Shown in pieces: positions 48,193 to 55,182 of a stretch of 64,000 bases of DNA; the stretch's first letter is position 1, and each line of letters starts with the position of its first letter. Source of the DNA: Curtobacterium sp. TC1 (GTDB lineage: Bacteria; Actinomycetota; Actinomycetes; Actinomycetales; Microbacteriaceae). The position numbers and the translations under genes are program-made. The notes below the pieces were generated by a model. That model was not told where the DNA came from, made no database searches, and was given only the letters and a program-made list of their open reading frames with translations. The stretch lies in contig NZ_CP081964.1 of the NCBI RefSeq assembly GCF_019844075.1, positions 1,922,001 through 1,986,000 on the forward strand, in the 5' to 3' direction.

Positions 48193-48708
48193 GTGGACAC
48201 CCTCCTCGTCACCCTCCGCGTCGCGCTGTCGCTCGGCGTCGTGCTCGCCCTCATGTGGGTGCTGCACCGCGCCAGCAAGAAGCGCTTCGCGGGCAGGACC
48301 TCCGGGCGCCGTGCGGCGACCGTCGAGGTCGTCGGCCGCCAGGGCCTGGGCGGCAAGGCGAGCGTCGTCGTGGTCGACGTCGAGGGGGAGCGCCTCGTGC
48401 TCGGGGTCTCCGAGCAGGGCGTCAGCCTGTTGACGAGTGGCCAGGCGCCCGCTCCCGAACTCACCATCGTGACCGGACCCGTGCAGCTGCCCGTGCGTCC
48501 CGCCCCGTCGGCCGACGCGTTCGGTCAGGAACTGGCGCTGCAGGCGGACGCCCCCACGGGCCTCCCGGAGGCCCTGCCGATGCGCCCGCGCAACCGGCGT
48601 CCGCAGCGCACCACGCTGCCGACCGCGCAGCAGCTGCAGGGGTCGATCCTGTCGGTCGACACGTGGCGGCAGGCTGCCGCGGCGCTCCGGAACCGGCGGG
48701 TCGGGTGA
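48193..48708 (+). CDS. fliO: Flagellar biosynthetic protein FliO
   Basis: Encodes 171 residues from GTG at 48193. One N-terminal membrane helix (VALSLGVVLALMWVLHRASK) and a small beta domain (ATVEVVGRQGLGGKASVVVV, then DVEGERLVLGVSEQGVSLL) are the FliO hallmarks. The C-terminal 80 residues are Arg/Pro-rich and variable. FliO assists assembly of the FliP export gate and is encoded directly before fliP with a 4-nt overlap. Confidence 0.88.
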   Translation: MDTLLVTLRVALSLGVVLALMWVLHRASKKRFAGRTSGRRAATVEVVGRQGLGGKASVVVVDVEGERLVLGVSEQGVSLLTSGQAPAPELTIVTGPVQLPVRPAPSADAFGQELALQADAPTGLPEALPMRPRNRRPQRTTLPTAQQLQGSILSVDTWRQAAAALRNRRVG

Positions 48709-49541
48709 CCGCCGCAGGGTCGCACCGGCTGGCGCTGTCCGGACGCGTCGTCGCACTCGTCCTGCTCGGGCTCGCCGTCGTCGCCGGCTTCCTCATGCTC
48801 ACCGCGACCGGTGCCCACGCCGCCGGGGTCGTGGAGCCGACCGCTCCCGCCACCCCGACCGCTCCCGCGGACGGCGACTTCAGCGTCAGCGTGAACGGTC
48901 CGGACGGCACCCCGTCGTCGGCGGTCGTGACGCTCATCGGCATCACGCTGCTCAGCGTCGCCCCGGCGCTCATGCTCATGATGACGTCGTTCACGAAGAT
49001 CTTCGTGGTCCTGGCGATGACCCGGAACGCGCTCGGACTGCAGTCGATCCCGCCGAACCAGGTGATCGCGGGCCTGGCGCTGTTCCTGTCGCTGTTCGTG
49101 ATGGCGCCGGTGCTCGGGCACATCAACGACGACGCGCTGCAGCCCTACCTCGCCGGCCACCTGGGCTTCGACCAGGCCGTCGAGATCGGCACGAAGCCGC
49201 TGCGCACGTTCATGCTGCACCAGACGCGCGACGAGGACGTCGCCCTGATCACCCGCGCCGCCGGCCTCGACAACCCGAAGTCGATGGCGGACGTGCCGAT
49301 GACGACGGTCATCCCGGCGTTCATCATCTCGGAGCTCCGCAGCGCCTTCATCATCGGGTTCGTCATCTTCATCCCGTTCCTGGTGATCGACCTCGTCGTC
49401 TCGGCGGCGCTCATGTCGATGGGCATGATGATGCTCCCGCCGGTCATGATCTCGCTGCCCTTCAAGATCCTGCTCTTCGTCCTGGTCGACGGCTGGGGCC
49501 TCATCATCACGTCGCTCATCGAGAGCTACCACGTTGTCTAG
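48705..49541 (+). CDS. fliP: Flagellar export gate protein FliP
   Basis: Encodes 278 residues from GTG at 48705. A cleavable signal peptide (about 1-39, ending TATGAHAAG) is followed by a Pro/Thr linker and the FliP core: LLSVAPALMLMMTSFTKIFV, VLAMTRNALGLQSIPPNQVI, PAFIISELRSAFIIGFVIFI and MSMGMMMLPPVMISLPFKIL. The last two blocks are strictly conserved in FliP. It forms the export gate with FliQ and FliR. Confidence 0.95.
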   Translation: MTAAGSHRLALSGRVVALVLLGLAVVAGFLMLTATGAHAAGVVEPTAPATPTAPADGDFSVSVNGPDGTPSSAVVTLIGITLLSVAPALMLMMTSFTKIFVVLAMTRNALGLQSIPPNQVIAGLALFLSLFVMAPVLGHINDDALQPYLAGHLGFDQAVEIGTKPLRTFMLHQTRDEDVALITRAAGLDNPKSMADVPMTTVIPAFIISELRSAFIIGFVIFIPFLVIDLVVSAALMSMGMMMLPPVMISLPFKILLFVLVDGWGLIITSLIESYHVV

Positions 49542-49550
49542 GGGTCGCGC

Positions 49551-49826
49551 ATGAACCAGCAGGCGGTCATCGACCTGGTCCTCCAGGCACTCCTCGTGTC
49601 GGCGAAGCTCGCGGCGCCGGTGCTCATCACGTCGCTCGTCGTCGGCTTCGCGATCTCGCTGTTCCAGTCCGTGACCCAGATCCAGGAGGTCACGCTCTCG
49701 TTCGTGCCGAAGGCCGTCGCGGTCGCGATCGCCCTGGTGATCTGCGGCAACTGGATGATCTCGGAGATGGTGGCGTTCACCCACGTCGCCTTCGACATGA
49801 TCCCGAAGCTGCTCGGGAGCGGTTGA
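49551..49826 (+). CDS. fliQ: Flagellar export gate protein FliQ
   Basis: Encodes 91 residues from ATG at 49551. Two membrane helices are joined by FQSVTQIQEVTLSFVPKAVA, the FliQ signature. Standard size. It is followed by fliR with one shared base. Confidence 0.95.
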   Translation: MNQQAVIDLVLQALLVSAKLAAPVLITSLVVGFAISLFQSVTQIQEVTLSFVPKAVAVAIALVICGNWMISEMVAFTHVAFDMIPKLLGSG

Positions 49827-50584
49827 TGGAGCTCAGCGTCGACGCCGACCGTCTGGAGGCGACCATGCTCGCGGGCGTCCGGCTCGTCGCGTTCTTCGTC
49901 ATCGCGCCGCCGTTCTCGTACCGGGCGTTCCCCGGCACCGTGAAGGTGATCCTCGGGCTCGGCCTGGCGATCGGGGTCGCCCCGCGCGTCGCCGTCGGGT
50001 ACGAATCACTCGCCACCGGGCCGTTCCTGCTCGCGCTGCTCGCCCAGCTCGTCGTCGGGTTGTCGCTCGGCTTCCTCGTGTTCCTGGTGTTCGCCGCGGT
50101 GCAGTCCGCCGGTGCGCTCATCGACCTGTTCGGCGGGTTCACACTGGCACAGGCGTTCGACCCGCAGTCGCAGGTCAACGGGGCCCAGTTCACCCGGCTG
50201 TTCCAGATGGCGGCGCTCGCGCTCCTGTTCACCTCGGGCGGGTACCAGCTCATCGTCGGTGGGCTCGTGCGGTCCTTCGACGCCGTGCCGCTGACCGGGG
50301 CGTTCGCCGTCGACGGTCTGGCGCACGCCCTCGTGGCGGCGATGTCGCAGATGTTCCTCGCGACGCTGCAGATCGCCGGGCCCCTGGTGGTCGTGCTGTT
50401 CCTGGCGGACGTCGGCCTCGGTCTGCTCACCCGCGTCGCGCCGGCCCTCAACGCGTTCCAGATGGGGTTCCCGATCAAGATCGGGCTGACCGTCCTGTTC
50501 GCCGGTGCGCTCTTCATGGCGCTGCCCTCGGTGGTGTCGTCGTTGACCGGCGACGCCGTCGAGGCGATCACGGGACGGGGGTGA
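49826..50584 (+). CDS. fliR: Flagellar export gate protein FliR
   Basis: Encodes 252 residues from ATG at 49826 (a TTG three bases earlier is an alternative). Six to eight hydrophobic helices, with RLVAFFVIAPPFSYRAFPGT and LFGGFTLAQAFDPQSQVNGA typical of FliR and its type III secretion relatives. Part of the FliPQR gate. Confidence 0.94.
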   Translation: MELSVDADRLEATMLAGVRLVAFFVIAPPFSYRAFPGTVKVILGLGLAIGVAPRVAVGYESLATGPFLLALLAQLVVGLSLGFLVFLVFAAVQSAGALIDLFGGFTLAQAFDPQSQVNGAQFTRLFQMAALALLFTSGGYQLIVGGLVRSFDAVPLTGAFAVDGLAHALVAAMSQMFLATLQIAGPLVVVLFLADVGLGLLTRVAPALNAFQMGFPIKIGLTVLFAGALFMALPSVVSSLTGDAVEAITGRG

Positions 50585-50590
50585 GGCGCC

Positions 50591-51784
50591 GTGTCCGACA
50601 GTGGTGAGAAGTCCGAGAAGGCCACCCAGAAGCGCATGCAGGAGGTCCACCGGAAGGGCCAGCTCGGCCGGTCCCAGGACCTCGGTGCGTGGATCGGCAT
50701 CGCCGTCGTCGCGCTCATGGTGCCGTCGATGATCGGCAACGCGGCAGCCGCAGGCACCGCGCAGCTCGTCGCCGTGCAGTCCGTCATCGCGAACCCGACC
50801 ATCGGCACCATGAACCACGTGTTCGGCGAGGCGATGGCGAGCGTCGGCGCGACCCTCGGTCCGATGCTCGCGGTGGTCCTCGTCGCGGTCACCGCGGCCG
50901 CCGTCGCGCAGGGCGGGGTGCACATCCGGAAGCTCGCACCGGAGGCGTCGCACTTCGACCCCATCGCGGGCCTGAAGCGCGTGTTCGGCGTCCAGGCGCT
51001 CTGGAACGGGGCGAAGGCCCTGCTGAAGACCGCCGTCGTCGGGCTCGTGCTCTGGTTCGCCGTGCAGGGCCTGATGCCCGTGCTCATGACGAGCGGCTCG
51101 CTGCCGTTGTCCGCCGTGCTCGAGGCGGCAGCGGACGGCGCCGGCACCCTGCTCCGCGCCGCGATCGCCGCCGGGCTCGTCCTCGCGGCGATCGACGTGC
51201 TCGTCGTCATCCGCCGCAACCGCAAGCGCACCATGATGACCAAGCGCGAGGTCAAGGACGAGCACAAGAAGAGCGACGGTGACCCGCTCGTCAAGGGCCA
51301 GCGCCGCTCCCGTCAGCTCGCGATGAGCCGCAACCGGATGATCGCGTCCGTGGGCACCGCGGACGTCGTCATGACGAACCCGACCCACTACGCCGTCGCG
51401 CTCAGGTACGAGCCGGGCAAGGCGGCACCGCGGGTGGTCGCGAAGGGCGCTGGCCCGGTCGCCGACGTCATCCGCGCCCGGGCCGAGGAGGAACGCGTGC
51501 CGATCGTCCGCGACGTCCCGCTCACCCGTGCGCTGCACGCCGCGTGCGAGCTCGGGCACGAGATCCCCGTCGACCTGTACACGCCGGTGGCCCGGGTGCT
51601 TTCGTTCGTGATGGCGCTCAAGGCCCGCGGTGCAGCGGCCGGCACCCACGCACCACCGCGGCCGACCACGCCCGACGAGGTCGCGAGCGTCATCGACCCG
51701 GCGACGCTCACCGGCGACCTCCGCCCCCGCAGGCTCCGCACACCGCGCACCGCAGCGAACCAGACCGAAGGACTCCCCGCATGA
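50591..51784 (+). CDS. flhB: Flagellar export protein FlhB
   Basis: Encodes 397 residues from GTG at 50591. The N-terminus SDSGEKSEKATQKRMQEVHR KGQ-type motif is followed by four membrane helices. The cytoplasmic domain has the self-cleaving NPTH motif at 263-266 (MTNPTHYAVALRYEP). FlhB switches export from rod/hook to filament substrates after cleavage and FliK contact. About 40 extra Pro/Thr/Arg-rich residues end the protein. It overlaps flhA by 4 nt. Confidence 0.95.
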   Translation: MSDSGEKSEKATQKRMQEVHRKGQLGRSQDLGAWIGIAVVALMVPSMIGNAAAAGTAQLVAVQSVIANPTIGTMNHVFGEAMASVGATLGPMLAVVLVAVTAAAVAQGGVHIRKLAPEASHFDPIAGLKRVFGVQALWNGAKALLKTAVVGLVLWFAVQGLMPVLMTSGSLPLSAVLEAAADGAGTLLRAAIAAGLVLAAIDVLVVIRRNRKRTMMTKREVKDEHKKSDGDPLVKGQRRSRQLAMSRNRMIASVGTADVVMTNPTHYAVALRYEPGKAAPRVVAKGAGPVADVIRARAEEERVPIVRDVPLTRALHAACELGHEIPVDLYTPVARVLSFVMALKARGAAAGTHAPPRPTTPDEVASVIDPATLTGDLRPRRLRTPRTAANQTEGLPA

Positions 51785-53835
51785 ACCGCAAGGACCTGCC
51801 GAAGCTCGTCGTCCCGGTGTTCATCGTCGGCATCATCCTGCTGCTGATCCTGCCGGTGCCGTCGTTCCTGCTCGACTTCCTGATCATCTGCAACATCCTG
51901 CTGGCGCTGGTGATCCTGCTCACGACGCTGTTCGTGAAGAAGCCGCTCGACTTCTCGGTGTTCCCGTCGCTCCTGCTCGTCGCGACGCTGTTCCGCCTGG
52001 GCCTGAACGTCGCGTCCACCCGCCTCGTGCTCGGCGAGGGCTTCGCCGGCGACGTCATCCAGGCGTTCGGCCACGTCGCCGTGTCCGGGTCGATCATCAT
52101 CGGCGCGGTGATCTTCCTGATCCTCATCGTCATCCAGTTCGTCGTCGTCACGAAGGGCGCCGAGCGCGTCGCCGAGGTCGGGGCACGGTTCACCCTCGAC
52201 GCCATGCCCGGCAAGCAGATGGCGATCGACGCCGACCTGAACGCCGGGCTCATCACCGACCAGCAGGCGAAGGACCGCCGGGCCGCGGTCTCCGCCGAGG
52301 CCGACTTCTACGGCGCGATGGACGGCGCCTCGAAGTTCGTCAAGGGCGACGCGATCGCCGGCATCCTCATCATCATCATCAACCTGGTCGGCGGCATCGC
52401 GATCGGCATGCTGCAGAACGGGCTCTCCGCCACCGACGCCCTGTCGAAGTACGGCATCCTGACCATCGGCGACGGCCTCGTCACGCAGATCCCGGCGCTG
52501 CTCATGGCGGTGTCCACCGGCATGATCGTCACCCGCTCCGGCGCGGAGTCCGAGATGGGCGCCTCGGCCGCGACGCAGCTGTCGCAGTCACGCAACGCGC
52601 TGATGATCGCCGGTGTCGCCGCCATCGCGATGGGGTTCATCCCCGGCATGCCGATCCTGCCGTTCCTGCTCGTCGGCGCGACGCTGCTCTTCACGGCCTG
52701 GCGGATCGGCCGGAACGCCGCGAACGCCGAGTCGGCCGCCGCCGAGCAGCAGGCCCTCGAGGCCGCAGCGCCCACCGGCGACACCCCCGAGGACCTCATC
52801 GAGCAGATGCGCGTGCACGCCCTCGAGATCCTCCTCGCGCCGGACCTGGTCGACATGGTGTCCGGCGCCTCCGACGACCTGCTCGGCCGCGTCCGTGCGC
52901 TCCGCCGGAAGATCGCCGTCGACATGGGCATCGTCGTGCCACCGGTCCGCACCCGCGACAGCATCGACCTGCCACCGTCCACCTACGCCATCCGGATCGC
53001 CGGCGTCGAGGCCGGCCGCGGCACCGCCCCGGCCCGCAGCGTGCTCGCGCTCGGCGACCACCTGGACGGACTGCCGGGCGCCTCGACGGTCGAGCCGGTG
53101 TTCGGTCTGACCGGCAAGTGGGTGCCCGCCGAACTCCGGCACGCCGCCGAGATGACCGGCGCCACCGTGATCGACCGCGTGTCCGTCCTCGTGACGCACC
53201 TGCAGGCCGTCATCGGCGACAACGCCGCCCGCCTGCTCACCCGCGAGGACGTCAAGGTCCTGACCGAGGGCGTCAAGCAGGTCAACCCCGCCGCGGTCGA
53301 GGAACTCGTGCCGGGCATGCTCTCGATGGCCGAACTCCAGCGCGTGCTGCAGGGCCTGCTCGCCGAGCGGGTGCCGATCAACGACCTCGGCCGGATCTGC
53401 GAGGCCCTCACCCTGCGGGCCAAGGCGTCCACCGACCCCGAGGGGCTCGTCGAGGCCGCACGCGCCGCGCTCGGTCCCGCCCTCGCCGCGCGCTACACCG
53501 ACCAGGGCACGCTCCGCGTCATCATGATCGACCCGCTGCTCGAGCAGTCGATGCTCGAGGGCCTGCGCCCGTCCGAGCAGGGCAGCCAGATCGTCCTCGA
53601 CGCCCACCGCATCGAGCAGGTGCTCGGGTCCGTCCGCGACGCCGTGCGCAGCGTCGAGGACCAGGGCCTGTCCGCCGTCCTGGTCTGCGCGCCGCAGCTC
53701 CGACCGGCCGTGCACCGCATGGTCGCCGCGCAGTCGAACGGGCTCCCGGTGCTGTCGTACCAGGAGGCCACCGCCGCGGGTTCCACCATCGAGACCGTGG
53801 GAGTGGTCCGTGCCGCCGACCCGATTGCAGCGTAG
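51781..53835 (+). CDS. flhA: Flagellar export protein FlhA
   Basis: Encodes 684 residues from ATG at 51781. Eight membrane helices fill residues 1-330. The FHIPEP signature RLGLNVASTRLVLGEGFAGD and the TKGAERVAEVGARFTLDAMP loop are intact. The cytoplasmic domain follows (LDLPPSTYAIRIAGV-type region, IGDNAARLLTREDVKVLTEG, VLVCAPQLRPAVHRMVA). FlhA is the largest export gate protein and the docking site for chaperone-cargo pairs. Its 3' end overlaps the flhF-like gene by 26 nt. Confidence 0.95.
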   Translation: MNRKDLPKLVVPVFIVGIILLLILPVPSFLLDFLIICNILLALVILLTTLFVKKPLDFSVFPSLLLVATLFRLGLNVASTRLVLGEGFAGDVIQAFGHVAVSGSIIIGAVIFLILIVIQFVVVTKGAERVAEVGARFTLDAMPGKQMAIDADLNAGLITDQQAKDRRAAVSAEADFYGAMDGASKFVKGDAIAGILIIIINLVGGIAIGMLQNGLSATDALSKYGILTIGDGLVTQIPALLMAVSTGMIVTRSGAESEMGASAATQLSQSRNALMIAGVAAIAMGFIPGMPILPFLLVGATLLFTAWRIGRNAANAESAAAEQQALEAAAPTGDTPEDLIEQMRVHALEILLAPDLVDMVSGASDDLLGRVRALRRKIAVDMGIVVPPVRTRDSIDLPPSTYAIRIAGVEAGRGTAPARSVLALGDHLDGLPGASTVEPVFGLTGKWVPAELRHAAEMTGATVIDRVSVLVTHLQAVIGDNAARLLTREDVKVLTEGVKQVNPAAVEELVPGMLSMAELQRVLQGLLAERVPINDLGRICEALTLRAKASTDPEGLVEAARAALGPALAARYTDQGTLRVIMIDPLLEQSMLEGLRPSEQGSQIVLDAHRIEQVLGSVRDAVRSVEDQGLSAVLVCAPQLRPAVHRMVAAQSNGLPVLSYQEATAAGSTIETVGVVRAADPIAA

Positions 53836-54763
53836 CGGCGCCACGCTCGACGAGGTCCGCGACGCCGTCCGGACCGAGTTCGGCGCGGGCGCACGGATCG
53901 TCGCCGCCGAGCGGGTCACCACGCCGGGCATCGGCGGGCTGTTCCGCAAGGCGCACGTCGAGGCCACCGTCGAGGTGCCGGAGCCAGGGGAGACCCCGAC
54001 CGCACGCGTGGTCATCGCCGACTCGCCCGTCCAGCGGATCGGGATCGCGGCGCTGCTCGCCGACGCCGAGGAGGCCGAGGCCCGCATCGCGGGTGGTGAC
54101 GGCACCGCGACCACGCGCGCCGACGCGTTCGCGTCGGTGCTCGACGGCTTCGTGGCGGACGGCATCACGGGGAGCGCCCCGCGCCCGACGCGCGTCCTGC
54201 CGGAGCCGGACGGGCCTGCGGACGTCGACCCGCGCCTCCAGGCCGTCACCGACACCCTGCCAGGAGGCCCGGCCACCGTCCCCGACGCCGCGCCCGCCGT
54301 GCGCGTGGCCCGGCCCACGGCCCCTGCCGCGCGATCTGCTGTTCCGGCAGTGCGGTCCGCTGTTCCGGCAGTGCGGTCCGCCGACGGCGACCTGGTGCTG
54401 CTGGTCGGTCGGCCGAACGACGTCGACGCCGCCGCTGGCCTGTTCGCCGTCCGGCACGCACTGCGGCCGACCGACGCCGCCGACCGGCGGTCCGCGATCC
54501 TCGCCCGCGCCGACGGCGTGCGCGACGGCCACGCCGTGCTCGCCCTGGCGGCCTGGGACGACCGCGCCACGGGCGACCGGATCGAGGCGGACCAGGTCTG
54601 GGTCGTGGTCGACGTCGGCCGGAAGCCGGAGGACTCGGCGGCCATGGTCTCCGCGGTGGCCGCACGGCTGCCGGTGGCCGGTGTCGTCGCGATTGGTGCC
54701 GGAGAGACCGCCACGCCGGAGTCCGTCGACCTGCTGGGGGTCCCCGTCCTGTCGCTAGGCTGA
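53810..54763 (+). CDS. FlhF-like protein without a GTPase P-loop
   Basis: Encodes 317 residues from GTG at 53810, inside the end of flhA. The N-terminus (SGATLDEVRDAVRTEFGAGA, RIVAAERVTTPGIGGLFRKA) is like the basic domain of FlhF proteins. Where FlhF has its SRP-type NG GTPase domain, this protein has a short domain with DLVLLVGRPNDVDAAAGLFA in place of GxxGxGKT, and no recognisable DTAG or TKxD motif; VWVVVDVGRKPEDSAAMVSA may be the decayed G3 region. The two parts are joined by an Ala/Pro/Arg linker with exact tandem repeats (54339-54380). FlhF sets flagellar position and number in other bacteria. Here GTP control appears lost. csrA follows after 4 nt. Confidence 0.65.
   Translation: MPPTRLQRSGATLDEVRDAVRTEFGAGARIVAAERVTTPGIGGLFRKAHVEATVEVPEPGETPTARVVIADSPVQRIGIAALLADAEEAEARIAGGDGTATTRADAFASVLDGFVADGITGSAPRPTRVLPEPDGPADVDPRLQAVTDTLPGGPATVPDAAPAVRVARPTAPAARSAVPAVRSAVPAVRSADGDLVLLVGRPNDVDAAAGLFAVRHALRPTDAADRRSAILARADGVRDGHAVLALAAWDDRATGDRIEADQVWVVVDVGRKPEDSAAMVSAVAARLPVAGVVAIGAGETATPESVDLLGVPVLSLG
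54339..54380 (+). repeat. Exact 21-bp tandem repeat inside the flhF-like gene
   Basis: CTGTTCCGGCAGTGCGGTCC plus G occurs twice head to tail, encoding SAVPAVR repeats (RSAVPAVRSAVPAVRSA) in the linker. The unit keeps the frame, so copy-number change would alter linker length only. Confidence 0.85.
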
Positions 54764-54767
54764 GCGG

Positions 54768-55037
54768 GTGCTGGTACTCACGCGGAAGGTCGGCGAGCGG
54801 ATCCTCGTCGGTGACGACATCGTCATCACGGTCCTCGACGCCCGGGGGGACGGCGTGCGGATCGGCATCGACGCACCACGCGGGGTGAAGATCCAGCGCG
54901 AAGAGGTCGTGCGCGCGGTCGCCGAGGCGAACGCCGAGGCCGCTGCGGCTGCCGGGGCGTCCGGTGCCTCCGGAGACGACGCCGAGGCGCGGTTGCGCGC
55001 GGCCCTCGGCGACCGCGGCGGGGCCGACCGGGCGTAG
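54768..55037 (+). CDS. csrA: RNA-binding translational regulator CsrA
   Basis: Encodes 89 residues from GTG at 54768. MLVLTRKVGERILVGDDIVI with VTVLD-type strand, GVRIGIDAPRGVKIQREEV is canonical CsrA, including the RNA-binding strand at the N-terminus and the GIDAP-x6-R-E region. The tail of about 35 Ala/Gly/Glu/Asp residues is longer than in Gammaproteobacteria, as in FliW-dependent CsrA proteins. Last gene of the second flagellar block; its antagonist FliW is at 19826. Predicted targets are the ACGGA hairpins ahead of fliA, fliC, flgB and flbD. Confidence 0.93.
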   Translation: MLVLTRKVGERILVGDDIVITVLDARGDGVRIGIDAPRGVKIQREEVVRAVAEANAEAAAAAGASGASGDDAEARLRAALGDRGGADRA

Positions 55038-55115
55038 TCCGGGCTGTCGCAGGGGCTGCGCGTCCGCGCGCGGTCATTGTCGCCCCATCGTTGGCGAGCG
55101 CGCCCCGTTGCGGGC

Positions 55116-55143
55116 GTCGCGCCCCGACTCTTCGGGGCGCGAC
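55116..55143. terminator. Bidirectional terminator after csrA
   Basis: GTCGCGCCCCGA-CTCT-TCGGGGCGCGAC: 12-bp perfect stem, short loop, between csrA and the convergent acyl-CoA oxidase gene. A weaker CGCCCCGTTGCGGGCG hairpin is just upstream. Confidence 0.75.
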
Positions 55144-55182
55144 GACGTTGCCGGGGCGCGGACCGGACGGAACGACGGGCGG

